Assembly (NCBI GenBank): GCA_029532415.1
Contig: JAQOTA010000053.1
Location: 372,001-436,000 of the forward strand
Direction of reading: 5' to 3'
Length of the DNA stretch: 64,000 nt
DNA from: Marasmius tenuissimus
Taxonomy: Eukaryota > Basidiomycota > Agaricomycetes > Agaricales > Marasmiaceae
Position numbers and translations under genes: made by a program. Shown here piece by piece: positions 12,485 through 24,459 of this stretch. A model generated the notes under the pieces. That model had not been told where the DNA came from. It worked only from the letters and a program-made list of their open reading frames with translations, and did not search any database. Position 1 is the stretch's first letter. Each line of letters starts with the position of its first letter.

Positions 12485-14405
12485 ATGCGGGAGTCAAATT
12501 ACGACGTCGCGATAAAGAGACTGGGGGACAGAATTCAAGAGACCACGCCTCCCGAGACTTTGCACAAAGTCATACTTGTGTTCTTCCACCACTTATCGTT
12601 CCCTCCGCCCCGAGCGGCGGAGTTTGAACGTGACATCCACAGGATTCACACAGCTTCTCTGTCCCTCGGCGCACTGTCTCGAGCGATCTCTGGCAATCCT
12701 CAGGCGGTGCTTCCTTCACGTATAACACCATTTTGGCCGTCAGTCTGGTCATGGTTGTCATTCTTTATCGCCGAAATCATTTCGGATAACCGTGCAGACT
12801 CAACATTTTCTAGGTTTGATGTTGAATACTCCGCATCTTCGCTCGTCGACAACCTTCTTGTTATCCCGGAGGTCGCCGAGCTTATGTTGAAAACCAACTC
12901 TTTCGTACCTCTTATCACAGAATTTCGTTTGCTCGATACAAGGTTACACGCGGAGTCCTTGCGGCACTTACATCACGCCTTCCGAACCCTTCAACGGCGC
13001 CAACACGATTGGAGTTGTTGGCAGCAACAATGTTTAGTTGTTCTCAACGCTAAACCCGTTCCCACTGTCTCCGCCTTCCTCGGAGCCATTATGCGTGAAG
13101 CAACCTCGACCACCCACGAGATTGACGAAACGAGTCTTTCCAGTAATATTCTCATGATTATCCATTTCGCTGCGCTCTCGAGTGCACTCAGCCTGGCGTT
13201 TGTTAGGAGCGGAGCGTCGAAATGGATGGCTCGCCTAATCAAACGACTCACCAAAGTCCCTTTCAATCCTGACACGAGCCATAACGTCATTGGGTTCATG
13301 AAGGGATGCATCTCCTACATCGAAACCCAATGCCAAACTCACGGATACCCTTGTATCGTGGAAGCAATCGATAACCGAATCCTGGAGTCGATCTATGATG
13401 CTGGACTACTCATTTATGTTGACCTAAGGAGTCGATTGACCGTCACTGGCGACCGACATCTTCAGGATCAGTGCGTCGAACTCATTCGTTTGATTGGTTG
13501 TTATGCTTCGTACATCCCCGTTCTTCGAGCTCTACGTCGGTCTCTCAGCAGAGTGGATAGGCTCCAAGCGAGGACCCTGCCGCAGAAAGTCGAGGAAACA
13601 TTCAAACTTCTGAGGGATGTTGCAAGTCTGCGAATCGAAGACAAAAGGACTTGTCCGTCTCTCTCTGCTTGCGGGAATCCAAGGGTTAGCTGCCATTTTT
13701 GCGGGGCGATCAAACTGTTTCTGAATGCTAATAATTTCGACTCCTAGTGTCCGAATGGACTGGAAGACTATTTGGGTCCGACGCGTCGCTGCTCGGGCTG
13801 TACGATCAGCTTGTACTGCTCCAAGGAATGTCAGCGCGCGTCCTGGAAATCGGCACACCGAGATCAATGCAAGATTATTGCCGATATCAGGGCTCGCGAA
13901 GGTGGCTTCCCGCGTAAGTGTAAGCGTGCTGATAAGCTATTATGACTATGCTCACATTGTGGATATAGGACTTGGCGCAGTTGATCAGTTGGGTCCCCAA
14001 CAAACTGCCTTTTGCTTCTGGCAGATGGAGAACGATTCGAGTCGGCACCTGAAATCACGTTCACCCGATAATCCATTCGAAGAAGAGCGCGCATCGCGAG
14101 AACGACACGCTGGAATACTGGTCATGAGGATCGATTACCGGACTCTACCTCCCCGGGTCAGCTTCCCAACTCTCGAACATTGTCACTCCGAGGATGAAGA
14201 TGCGAGTTCCTTGAACGGACTGACAGGTAATGTGGTGGTTGAATCCTTGTTCAGTCTTTCCGTTCCTCAGCAGAAAGAGTGGGATGTATGGTTGAGTGGA
14301 AACCATGGGCGCTATGGGAGGCTTGTGTATGGCATATTTCCTCATCCAAAAGCTAGACGCTTCAGTGCTCTTCATTTCATTCCGGAACCACGAACGTCGA
14401 GATGA
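12485..14405 (+). CDS. MYND-type zinc-finger protein
   Basis: Exons 12485-13684, 13748-13913 and 13969-14405 give 600 residues. The first 395 residues are helical and lack a known domain. A MYND finger follows at about residues 396-441: Cys396, Cys401, then CSGC (415/418), YCSKEC (424/428), W433, His437 and Cys441. The first intron falls inside the finger between its first two Cys; reading through it would destroy the finger, which supports the splice. MYND fingers bind short proline-rich peptides and are very common in Agaricomycetes, often at the C-terminus of proteins of unknown role. A roughly 150-residue tail follows the finger. No SET domain is visible, so a methyltransferase role is not supported. 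Confidence 0.85.
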
Positions 14406-15414
14406 TTTTTTTATCCTCTTTGCTGTGCGGAATGTTGTATTTATATAAACCTTTAGAGTATACTTAGAACTGTAGTAATTTGACCTATAGAGCTTTCGTA
14501 CTTGGATGACCACATCTCTGGTACTAAGGAAGCCAAGTACTACCTTCGGAGCTCGGAGGGTTCTTCGGCAGGTACCACAGGCAGCCGGCTTCGGCCTGCG
14601 GCTCCGAGTCCGTTTGTTTTTTCCCAACTTTCACTAGCAACCCTTCTGGTCGACGATCGTCTCTAAGTCCTCAAGTTGTTCCTCCAATTTTTTTGGCATA
14701 TCATACCCGGTTCAACCAGGGACAGAAGCCCGGGCATACCGAGAATGGCTGTCCATGTGCCATGACAATAGAGAGTTGGAGCACATTCGACATGAATTCA
14801 CTTTTCGCAGTCTGGTTCTCTGCGACGAAGCTGAAAACTCGGTGCTATGGCCTTAGAAAAATCTATCGTTGAATCCTCTGGCAAGCTCTCCGCCTTTGAC
14901 CGACTTCCTAATCCGGATATGCTGGGGCCACAATGTCGAGCACGTTGAAGACTATAGGGATGTTCAGTTCAACGCTTGAACATCTCTCACTATTGTTTAT
15001 CATTTCGGTGCACCATTCTTCACTCAGAAGAGGCCTTTGGACCGAGCATTGTTTATAGATGCCCAGAAGGGGTTCCGTTAGTGGGCAAAGCGGAGGATGG
15101 TATATTAGGCTGGGATAAATCAAATGCTTTCCACCACTTCTCGACCCCATTTGACTATCGGACGCTACGCTTGACGCGCTATGATGAAATCTTTTGACTT
15201 CGGAACCTCCAATCTCACTGTTGCTGGGCACAGTTTCACAGCCGGCTGTGGACAGAGTCAATCGTTCGTCGCTTCCAACCTTATTTTCATTTCTTGTTCA
15301 ACCATTGACACTGGCCACAGGTTGACACTGGTGGCTGGTACCACCATCACGAACACACACTCCTTCATCTATCCGAACTTTGAATTCTCTCTGCCTCAAG
15401 ATCGACATGTCAAC
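14406..15414. other. Intergenic, possible F-box remnant
   Basis: On the plus strand at about 14735-14855 a fragment reads YREWLSMCHDNRELEHIR and FTFRSLVLCDEAENSVLW, reminiscent of the end of an F-box and the start of its LRR. It then hits stops and further fragments in other frames follow to 15180. This may be a decayed F-box gene. No start or continuous model can be made. The end of the stretch presumably holds the promoter of the zinc-finger gene. Confidence 0.35.
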
Positions 15415-17137
15415 ATGCAGGAGCAACCAGCTCCAGCACTCTCCCGCGAGTTCTTCCAAGCTACCGACGCTAATCATCCGCTGAACCTACCGAACAATAT
15501 AACTGGAGACAATGGGCTCGTGTTCACAGAGGATCTACTTTTGCTCCATCGGAGCGTATGGTCTCTACCCGATGGAGAGATTCTCAGCCACATGAAGCGC
15601 ATGGACTCCATGTTCATGGACGACAACAAGTGGAAGGTCTGGGTAAGACGTTTGATGGTATGCGTCAGTGAACCCGTGAACCCACCCTCGGAGGAAACAT
15701 GGACTTGGTAAGCTTCCCTCTATGTGAGAAAATTGGACGGTTTCTGACATCGTCTTCCACAGTTCAAATTCGAATCACACTTATATCCCCATCGCTTTAA
15801 ACGCCGCGAATAGGTAAGTAGACAAGCTTTCCTATGTCTTCACTTGAGTCATCCTCTCTTTGGTACCAGTGTCTCGTCGTTTCTCCCGGACATGCATCCC
15901 AATCGGCCACAGCTCACGGGCGTGCATCACACTGCAATCTCCAGCGGCTTGTCGTTCAATTCAGAAAATACCCCAGCCTGGTAAGACTTCTTTCCTTTGC
16001 AGCTTACACGCATGTTGATGTCTCCACAGCGACCAATACTATCACCACGCAGGCCACGATGTTGAGCGCTCTCCGACGCAAGAGGTCCCTACACCCTCCA
16101 CTTTGGTCGGCTCGGAGACTTCCACACCATCCACCGCTTACGATAGTTTCAGCCTTCCAGGGAGCAAAGAAACCGAGTTCTCTGTACGGAGGGTCCCTTC
16201 TCCCCCCGCCCATGCTTCTCTGGGATACCACGATACTGGCGCAGGTGCAGGCATCCTATTCAAAGGAGACAGCTCCCTCCCTTTTGTGAGGAGAATCCCA
16301 ACCATGAAGCGCAGCAGAAGACTTCGTCGGAGGATCCGATGGACGTCGAGCTACAGAGGTGTGTTTCCAAGTTATTCAGGCTCTCCAGCATCGTCTTTTA
16401 AACATCGATTTCAGCTCGCGCATGGACGAATGCCTTGATGCAAATATCCCGAAGCATCTTCGAGGATCCGTTCCTTCCAGTATGCTTTTCACCTGGAGGG
16501 CTTGCGAGCCTGCCCCGATCATGGATCTTCCCGACAACGACGCGAAAGACTTTGTTAGGCCTCCATTAGAACCCTCCGTAGGTCCTATTAGAAATGCCAA
16601 GCCTCGCAAGCACCGTGAGCGACCTGCAGCGGCTCATGCTCCTACCGCGTTTGTCACCGACGACTACGACGCCGACTGCAAGTCTCTCCCCACCCGCGGC
16701 GGGAAACGCTCCTCGGACGCAGACTATACTCCCGTCTTCCCAAACCCTTTGACCTGTCAATGGGGGAAGGATCCAGAGGGTAACCCCGTTACATGCTCCT
16801 ACGTTTCACGACCTCCCCTTCTGCGCCCGACTACCGAACCTCCTTTCTTGCCGAGCTCGAAGCTCACATGAAGAAAGCACATCTCCCACCTTTCCGTTCT
16901 GACATGGAGACGGACTCGCGAGGTCGAATTATGTGTGCTTGGAAGGGATGTTCTACACCAAGGGTGATGTATCCCGGATTGTTGGTTCATCTGCGGAGCA
17001 AACACTTCGAGGTCGAGTTCAGATGCGAGAAGTGTGGGGCCACAGTGAAGAAAGGGAACGAGAAGTCCAGACATCGTGTCGCTACGAATACTGGAGCTTC
17101 GAGGTGTGATATCAACCGAATGATCTCGATGGACTAG
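15415..17137 (+). CDS. C2H2 zinc-finger protein, probable transcription factor
   Basis: Six exons keep frame throughout: 15415-15707, 15763-15813, 15870-15980, 16030-16285, 16359-16802 and 16856-17137, giving 478 residues. The C-terminus has two C2H2-like fingers: Cys370-x12-Cys383-x5-His389-x4-His394, whose halves are brought together by the last intron, and Cys412-x4-Cys417-x12-His430-x4-His435. A third, atypical CxxC...H...C unit runs over residues 442-469. A basic Lys/Arg-rich stretch (residues about 317-325) may be a nuclear signal. Residues 130-240 are low-complexity Ser/Thr/Pro-rich. It is likely a nuclear DNA-binding regulator with unknown targets. The exon 4/5 junction (donor GTGAGG, acceptor CAGAG) was the only join that kept frame, so it is the least certain. 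Confidence 0.72.
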
Positions 17138-17257
17138 AGCCGTGACAAGAGAGGATGGGCTCGTTACTCGTCAGGTACTGGTAAATACATTGGTGAAGTT
17201 GGCAGTAGTTATACAAGAACAGGTTTGTATGCATCAATAGGTTTATGCAATCTATGT

Positions 17258-18928
17258 TTATAATGAAAGTTCACTGTTGTCCTGGTACCTGATACCTCCT
17301 GATAAACCTCGTCTTTGTGTCCCAGAATCATTCAACAACCAGTAATTCAATCCACTATAACCCAAAACTTCAGCTTCTTCTCCCTCGTACACGGTCGCAA
17401 CAACGCGAACCGTTAATCCCTCGTCTCTCAATGAATCTATCAGGGGGAAACGAAAATGGTGCATCCCGTCGGATGCCTTTAAGACAACAGACTCGAGAGG
17501 AACACAGTCCCCGCGAACACGAGATCTAATCATCTCTTCTAGAGAATGATCCGGCCAGTCAGTTTGGCTCACGAACACAATTTTGCGGAGTCCCAGAAGC
17601 ATAGGAGTTTCGCTCGTCGAACACGTAGATGACGAGCAAGTCAGCACGCGAAACAGAGTGGGGGTAAGGATGTGGTTTGGTTCCTTTGATATGTAATCCT
17701 CTTTGTCGCCCGTGGAGGTGATCTTGTCGATCTTCGCTTCATGAACCCTCAAGCTTCGAAGCCTAGGGACCCTTTTGAGCACCTCCGTCAAGTAGTGATC
17801 TGTGATGGGGACGCGTTCGAACCAAAGGCTCTCCAATCTCTGAGAAGATTGGGATCGCTCCAAGAAACCTAGAAGTGCGGGACGAATATCGAAGTGTCTG
17901 TCATGTATGGGGGTGTATTTCCGAATAGTAGAATCGGCAATAAGGGCGAGGGAGGTTAGCTCGGGGCAGGTCATATCCTGCAGTATCTTCCAGATACCAC
18001 GAAATGAGTTCCGCTCTAGTTCCCATGAACTAGGCGACGTCTCGAGCGTTAGGGAGCGGAGACAGGGTACGATCTGAGGATCTGAGTCCGCGTCATCAAA
18101 TTCGTTATGCTCTGAATCAGCTCCGACCATTTCAAGAGGGAAGACCCTCATGTCGATGGGCGATAAGACCACGAAGTGTGCCGAGGTCAAGTTGGGACAG
18201 GTCTGCCGCAAGAGCATCCCTGCGATGTTGGGGGTTACGTTCATGGAAATCGTGGTGAGGGAAGCAAATGACAGCGATACCGAGACTAACAGGTCAGGCA
18301 ATTTCTCGAATACAGACCCCCTGCACGTTAGCGAACGGAGGTTTGGTGCCTCGATGGCGGCGAGTCTGTCGCTCCATGCACTGTGGATATTTGCACGACG
18401 CGTGAGCATATGGATCTCCATCGTTTCCAGGATGGGCATGACCGATGTAGTTTTGAAGATAGTGCCGACGACGTCTATGAACTCCGGTGAGATGTATCTT
18501 CCCGCTGTGCACTGGAAACGAAAATGCGAAAAACGACGAGCAAGCACCAAGACCTGGCCCAACAGAAGAAGAGCAGAGGGATCAATCCGATGGGGCTCAT
18601 TGATTGATCCACGCGGCGAGACACTAATCTCGATCCTAAAGGACCTATTCTGAGAACGAGTTATGTGCGTCTCCAGAAGCCTGAGTATTTTATCGTCATA
18701 AGTGCGGTACAAGTGCACATTCAACGAAAGAGATGCCCAAATCCAAGGGGTGCTCAACGCAACGGCCCTCCAACGTGTACAGGTCATGCCTATGAGATTT
18801 GCGTTTGACCATGTTCTATCGCCGAAGGAGTTTTTGTCGACTGCAAAGGTGAAGATTGTTGAAAGGATTTCGACGGGAAATTGTGTGATTAAGGATTCGG
18901 ACTGAGCTCGTGTATGGTCGGCTATCAT
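17258..18928 (-). CDS. F-box-like protein, single exon, 556 aa
   Basis: One continuous frame. Residues about 14-75 fit the Agaricomycete F-box-like consensus: FPVEILSTIFTFAV, then LIGMTCTRWRAVALSTPWIWASLSL. This is followed by leucine-rich segments (NLRSLTCRG, CLRSLTLETSP, LTSLALIADS, RLRSLRVHEAK). This form, with 'W...A..TP.LW', is the largest F-box class in mushrooms and should serve as a substrate adaptor of an SCF ubiquitin ligase. An acidic stretch (EHNEFDDADSD) lies mid-protein. The start at 18928 is the first ATG and leaves a usual-length N-terminus. A perfect hairpin lies 180 bp upstream. Confidence 0.82.
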   Translation of the reverse strand: MIADHTRAQSESLITQFPVEILSTIFTFAVDKNSFGDRTWSNANLIGMTCTRWRAVALSTPWIWASLSLNVHLYRTYDDKILRLLETHITRSQNRSFRIEISVSPRGSINEPHRIDPSALLLLGQVLVLARRFSHFRFQCTAGRYISPEFIDVVGTIFKTTSVMPILETMEIHMLTRRANIHSAWSDRLAAIEAPNLRSLTCRGSVFEKLPDLLVSVSLSFASLTTISMNVTPNIAGMLLRQTCPNLTSAHFVVLSPIDMRVFPLEMVGADSEHNEFDDADSDPQIVPCLRSLTLETSPSSWELERNSFRGIWKILQDMTCPELTSLALIADSTIRKYTPIHDRHFDIRPALLGFLERSQSSQRLESLWFERVPITDHYLTEVLKRVPRLRSLRVHEAKIDKITSTGDKEDYISKEPNHILTPTLFRVLTCSSSTCSTSETPMLLGLRKIVFVSQTDWPDHSLEEMIRSRVRGDCVPLESVVLKASDGMHHFRFPLIDSLRDEGLTVRVVATVYEGEEAEVLGYSGLNYWLLNDSGTQRRGLSGGIRYQDNSELSL

Positions 18929-19107
18929 TCTGTCCTATCAGAAATGTGTGTTAGAACATTCTTTCCTGGTATAAGTGGATTGTGTTCGTACTCTGAAGCT
19001 TGAGGATAGGTTGAGCAAACCGATGATGGTAGTTAAGACTCAACGTCTGCGAGTTAGTATTAAGTAAGTCGTGGCGGCGCAAGAGCCACGCGGAAATCCG
19101 GGCCATC

Positions 19108-19149
19108 GGCCAAAGTACAGCTCTTGAACAGAAGAGCTGTACTTTGGCC
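19108..19149. repeat. Perfect 18-bp inverted repeat, 6-nt loop
   Basis: Arms 19108-19125 and 19132-19149 are exact reverse complements, beginning GGCCAAAGTACAGC and closing on the loop GAACAG. The repeat lies between the 3' end of the ferric reductase gene (19303) and the 5' end of an F-box gene (18928). It could act in 3'-end processing of the reductase transcript or be a fragment of a foldback element. The arms match nothing else I noticed in the window. Confidence 0.85.
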
Positions 19150-19302
19150 TGTGCGACTGTTTTGGACTGAGAAGAAACGTATACACAGATCCAGCCATAG
19201 AGTACGTTGAATCAGTTCTAAAGTATACAGCCGAAAATGACATTTGCAACAAACCCGTACCTCGTATTATTCACTATGAATATAAAAAGAAAATACCAGA
19301 AT

Positions 19303-21482
19303 TCATCCCGTATACACCTCCGTATGTAACGCAACCCCGCCGAGCTCAACGCCCCGAGTCATCGACAATGCAGCCACAGCATTCGAAGCTTCGCGCGTGA
19401 GGCTCTCCGGCCCAGATGCACACACCGCAAGCCCACCCCCCAGACCTGCCCATCGTAGCTTGGTCGAAATAATGGTAGGCACATCAACACCATTGGCCTC
19501 CGTATCAATGTCCGGAACCTCCACAATAGAGGAATCTGAATCGCCCCGCGCTCCACTTGCAACGTCCTTTAACGAAGCCGGTGGACTACTAACAACACCC
19601 TTCAACACCTCCCTAACCTCTGGCCTTCTCACCATCACATCCATATTCGAAATCACAGGCACCTCATCCGGGTTGCAAAGACACGTCACAAAGACCGAAA
19701 TATGCAGGTCCAAATCTTCCTTGTCTGCCTTCGCTACCAAACCCGCAACATCCCCCAACACCCCCTTGAACCATTCGAGGCATCCAAAACTCCGAATCCA
19801 CCACGCAAACTCGATCCTCCGGATCTTTTCCCCGTTACGTCGTCGTAGGCGGATACACCTTCCGATGATGTCGTCAAGGAGGCCCAAGGTAAAGGTAGCG
19901 CCGGAGCCACCCGCGATGAGGAGGATCGATTCGTAGGATCCGAGGTCGAGGGAGCAACCGCCGTAAGGGCCGTCGAGCATGACGTGGACGGGGACTTCGA
20001 TAGCTCTGGTTGAGGGTTTCTCAGACGTTCGTTCGCTCTCACTCTCGGCATACGAGTTTAGCGCTTTCGTCCAGTCGCCTCTGACTCGTGCACCGAGGAT
20101 GATGCCACCAGCGGTGTTGGAGTTTGACATTGCGGAGATGGAGGGAGGAGCGTTCATGATTGAAAGAGAATGGGATTCGAAGACTCGGCCTGAGAAGAAT
20201 ACCCTCAGGCGGACGTGTTGACCAGCTTGCCAGCCAGCGTCGCAGTATGGGATTCGAATCTAAGTAACAGAGGGTAAGCCTGGGGGCTGGAGGTTTAAGG
20301 AAATAGAAAGCGTACTGACCAAGGTCAGTTGCGAATCGACGGCTTCGAGGGTAGCATCTTTGATCCTGTACTTGAGTAATCTCAAAAGCATGTCGAACCC
20401 GTAGAATGCCAACGGAGGGAATATCCATGGCGGAGCGTAGATCGTGTGATAGCATACTGTGACGAAGAACGCAACGTATGCCAGGACGCTAGTAAGAGGG
20501 AGGAAGAAATGGACGATGAGCTCGATGGGAACAACGTTCCAAGTAGGGCTACACGTACTGCAACACGAAGAACACTTCGTACCCCCACCTCCTCACAGGC
20601 CTCAACGAAAGCAAGACTAAACCACACAAAACCCCCAGCGCAGCAACACCGCTCGTTTCCTTCTGTTGTCCCAGAATAGGGAAGACTGTAACGCAGATGA
20701 TTTTGGATCCATAAGGACCCATGGATGACCGCGGCGAGGAAGATACCGCGACCTGACCATCGGTGGATGTAGTTGAGCTTCTCGTAGCCGTGACCAGGCC
20801 CCAGTAAGAAGGAAAGTATGGAATTCTTGGTTCCGAAGAGGAAAACGACGGGGAGTTGGGCGATTGCCATGAATCCTGGCGCAAGAACAAGTTAGTAAGG
20901 TGGGGACGGAAGGCTATGTGACGTATGGACTACCTGCTCGATTAGAATTGTCCTGAAGGATCGAGTCTTTGACGATGCACACTACCAGCGTGACGGCGTA
21001 GCCAACGAGGAGTAATACTAGAAGAAGAAACCCGTAAGAAAGAGGGTACAAAAATAAACCGAGAGTGAACATACTCTGACCAACGTTCAAACCTATACCA
21101 GGCGCCGTCCACAACAGGATCCCTCTAACCACGCTCAAGATTCCCTCCATAGTTCGTCTACCTCGTCTAACCTTCATCGGCTCTTCTTCCTTCTGGGAAA
21201 TGGACTCATAACCCGACTGCTCTCGCACGCCCATCATACTAGTATACGCACATCCGTTCCTGAACGACCGAACGAGATGCGGTAGGGAGAGAATCGTTGC
21301 AGCAGCGAGAGCTGAACACCATACGATCGTGAATTTGAGCTGCCATTTGGGGTCTTCCTCATACGAGCTGAGTGGAGAGAATGATGTCAATAAAGGAGGT
21401 CTTTGGAATGTTCAGTAGAAAGAACATACTTGTAGAGCCCAAACTCTGCCGGAATTTCAGGAGGCTTGCCAAAATCTGTCAT
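19303..21482 (-). CDS. Ferric/cupric reductase (FRE family), possible frameshift
   Basis: A plasma-membrane flavocytochrome that moves electrons from cytosolic NADPH through FAD and two hemes to extracellular Fe(III) or Cu(II). Exons on the minus strand begin at 21482 (MTDFGKPPEIPAEFG). Both heme-ligand pairs are seen with the canonical spacing His-x13-His: HRWSGRGIFLAAVIH, and a second pair whose first His is created at a splice junction (donor GTACGT, acceptor ACTAG) and whose second is in VTVCYH. The FAD site is HSLSIMN; the NADPH parts are LDGPYGG, IAGGSGATFTLGLLDD and CASGPESL near the end. At about 20677-20681 the frame shifts by one base between ...NHLRYSLP and ILGQQKETSG; no intron explains it. 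The gene is otherwise complete. A CTR copper transporter lies 269 bp upstream on the same strand, which suggests a joint role in metal uptake. Confidence 0.85.
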
Positions 21483-21751
21483 CTTGATCGAACGGCCAAT
21501 ACAACGACGATGGAGGTGGAAGGAAAGCCTGTCGTGTCGTATTCACAGGAAGGTGAATGAGGAGGAAACGATCATGGGCTAGTGAGAGACTAGCATGGGA
21601 ACATTCCACGGGGTCTTGCGAAATTGCGACCAAATCGCGGAAGCAGAAACGAGAAAGAGACGAAAAAGTTTTTGTTCCGAGGAAAGAGCAAAAATAGATT
21701 ATTTGATAACATCTTGATAACATTCGCTAGACAGCGCTAGACATAGAAGGC

Positions 21752-22460
21752 CTAGTTGCGCGCAGTCGTGATATGGCTATATCTGCCGAAAAACGCCTCT
21801 CCGACACCCAATCCGACGACTATTGCTATCAAGAACGACAGCTGGTAGGTCCTGATGAGAAAAATTAGTTCACGAGGACATCCCAGGGGCAAAGGAGGGC
21901 TCACATCACAGCCAGCATGAGAGCATATCCAAGGGCGGCTTGCATGGAATGCATGATCCCTCTCACGATGTCATGAGCAGGGATAAAAGGTACTCCTCTT
22001 CTCAGGGATTTCGTGACGGAGGGCTGGGGTGTTGGTCGCTCTTCCCTCTCTTTCTCAAGGGAAGAGACGGAATTGAGAGCATTGCAGGCAACCTGAGCTC
22101 TAGAACGACGTTAGAATGAATGAGACAGGAGAGGTATTGGTAAACAAAAGCTCACTTGACTCTCCAATACCCTTCCATGACACCTCTCATTGCACTTATC
22201 CATCGCTCGACCATCGCCAACAAGAAAAGCCCTATGCATGTTCCAACCATCGCTCCAGTACTCTTCGGAACCCAACCTTCAAACCACAGAATGTCTCCCG
22301 GCGTGAAGTGGAAGTACATGAGGACGTTGCCACTAGCAAGAGGCATAGGCATGTCCATGTCCATGTCCATTCCGTTGTCTGCAGCCGTTCTGGTGCAGAA
22401 AAGTGCACAGACAAGAATGATAGTGAGCGGCCTCCATGTTGACGAAAGATCGTTCATCAT
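21752..22460 (-). CDS. CTR-type high-affinity copper transporter
   Basis: Exons 22156-22460, 21905-22099 and 21752-21851 keep frame and give 199 residues. CTR proteins import Cu(I) as trimers. The N-terminus has a hydrophobic signal or anchor (residues 11-22), then a Met/Asp cluster MDMDMDMPM (31-39) of the kind that binds extracellular Cu(I). MYFHFTPGDILWFEGW is the family's first transmembrane entry, and GTCIGLFLLAMVERW follows. The last helices read GYALMLAVMTYQ and IVVGLGVGEAFFGRY, the latter with the GxxxG packing motif of CTR helix 3. Cu(I) would be produced by the reductase encoded next door (19303-21482). Regulation by a copper-sensing factor is likely, but no site was identified by eye. 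Confidence 0.9.
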
Positions 22461-24459
22461 GGCTGGAACAGAAAAGGAGAAAGGATGTGGCGGTAACGGT
22501 TCAGCGTTCGGAAGGTTACACATGACAAGGTCGATTTCACGGCCACTGAACCCAGTCCAGAAACGGAATGAGTTTTCTCATCCGCAATTCCGTTCCACTG
22601 ACCCTCTCTTTGCCTACGCAACCTAGCATAGGAAAGCTCCGCCCAAGATCACCATGACCACATACAACGCTCCTGGTCTCTTCCTCAAGATGCCCGTCGT
22701 ACTGCTCTGAAACGCTCCTCTCCCTCATTCCTGCTGGAAATCGCTACGGCAACGTCCACCAATGGAAACAAGCGAGTTCCCGAGTCATTCCCCGAGTCAG
22801 GAGGGCAATGACAGCCGTGATAGATGAGAGCGGCAGGTAAGCCATGTCGGGCTAATCATAATGTTGTCGACAAAAAGGGCGGGTTGCGGATTTGACGAAC
22901 GTTCGAGACTGCAGATACCCTGTGCGTCGCAGTCTTTGGGCCAGTCGTTGTGAATGACAGGGAGTCGAAGAGGTGTTGGCTTGAGCTCGATACGGCAGTG
23001 ACGGCCATGATCACTGGTATCTCGAAAGACGAGACTGGGTTAAGACAGCAGTGATCAGAATCGGGTAACAAACAGGGAAAAAGGGCTTCGTACGAGTTTC
23101 CAATTAACATGAAAACGGTTCTATGGAGACAGTGACGGAGACACAAAGTCAGACGATGAGGGAAAACGAGAATGTTGGCCAACGAGCAACGAATTGAGCG
23201 ACATCGTGGTGGGAAGAAAGGAACAACAGCCTACAACAGCTGAGCTGACGAGGTCCGAGGCAAATTTGCGAGCGTGAGAAAATGAGACAATTCCGCGCAG
23301 GATGACGTCCTTCGGCAAAGCGCCGGCATCAGACCTCCTCACCTCCTTCCTTCATGTCGCGACTCGCGAGTACAGCTGTTGAGTTGCCCAAGGAACAAGC
23401 GTGGTAACTCCAAATAAAACGGTCTACTCCCTAACTAGAGGAGGCATTGAGGAGGTCAGATGTGGAGTTATGCCAAATCCTAACAGGGGGAAGGGATCCA
23501 ATTCGACATCTGTATGTATAACACTGAAGGCTATTGCTCTCTGAATACCGAGTTAATGAAATATAGAGCATCATGGGCTCCTATCTCACAGCTAACCGAC
23601 GGTAAATCTCGCAATCTACAGTCAATGCTCATTCAGTACTAGTATGGTACTAAGTAATTCCGAGAACTTCGACTTTTCCTCGAGGATCGCGTTGCACTGG
23701 AAATGGTGAGCTTGAATTGCAACGCATTGCATTATCTCATTAAATCTGAGTTCCGCTGACAGTCTGTGTAGTGAAAATTGGTGAAGATGCTTGCTCCAGT
23801 CCCCAGTGACGGAAAGCTTCAGTCGATCATGACGATGAAGAGATCGACGGGCAACCTTTCGAATGTTTCCGATCTTCACGAGGCCAGCAGATGGTCCTCC
23901 GATCCCGAGTTCTGGCCCATTGCTGATCATGAATCAGTCCCAGCTACAGTGTCCAACATGAAGCAGCCGTGCTCACCGATACGTTGTGACCCGGATGCTA
24001 CTCAAACATTAACTCGAAATTAGACAAAAACGGGTGAAGCCCAGATGAACACGACAAATTGGCGCGATCTTGAGGAGACCGCTCCTTATTAGCCCCTTCA
24101 CTGCGACACCCAAAAAACTCCTGTGTCCATCTCACGCCGGAGTTGAGGGGCTCGGGGACTTATTTCGAACCCTCGTGGCCGAGCCACCCCCGTTCTTCCT
24201 ACCGACTCACGACTGGAGGTGAAACGTGTTTCACGGAACAAGGGTGTATAGTTTGGGTTTCCGATGAGAGATCGTTTTCTGGAGTTACAGTTCCGTTTCC
24301 AATCTCTGAGGTTTCGCCCTATACTGTACTCCAAGTCACCGCTCAGAGCTATAAAGGCTTCAACAGTTGCACGGTTTTTCTCCATTCGCCTCGAGACTCA
24401 CACTCCCCCACACTCTTTTCGACCAACCTCCTACAGTCTTTTCTCCCCTATAATCCCCG
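22461..24459. other. Long intergenic stretch, no confident gene
   Basis: Minus-strand fragments at about 22600-23340 (for example one ending FQSSTTGILRKRPGALYVV) look partly protein-like but could not be joined. Frames at 23622-24023 overlap on both strands without motifs. The promoters of the CTR gene (minus) and of the secreted-protein gene at 24460 (plus) must lie at the two ends. A small undetected gene is possible. Confidence 0.35.

Noticed and set aside
14145..14627. Minus-strand frame beginning MGKNKRTRSRRPK
   Set aside because: Overlaps the last exon of the MYND gene on the opposite strand and shows no domain after the basic start.
16180..16345. Suspected frameshift in the C2H2 zinc-finger gene
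   Set aside because: A GTGAGG...CAGAG intron (16286-16358) joins the frames in phase, so no frameshift is needed.
18150..18653. Plus-strand frame opposite the third F-box protein
   Set aside because: No domain and fully inside a minus-strand gene with clear F-box and LRR pattern.
19397..19936. Plus-strand frame opposite the ferric reductase
   Set aside because: It is the shadow of the NADPH-binding domain on the other strand; the minus frame carries GPYGG and IAGGSGAT motifs.
24136..24190. GTTGAGG...TTCGAACCC resembling a tRNA T-arm
   Set aside because: No matching acceptor or anticodon arm nearby.
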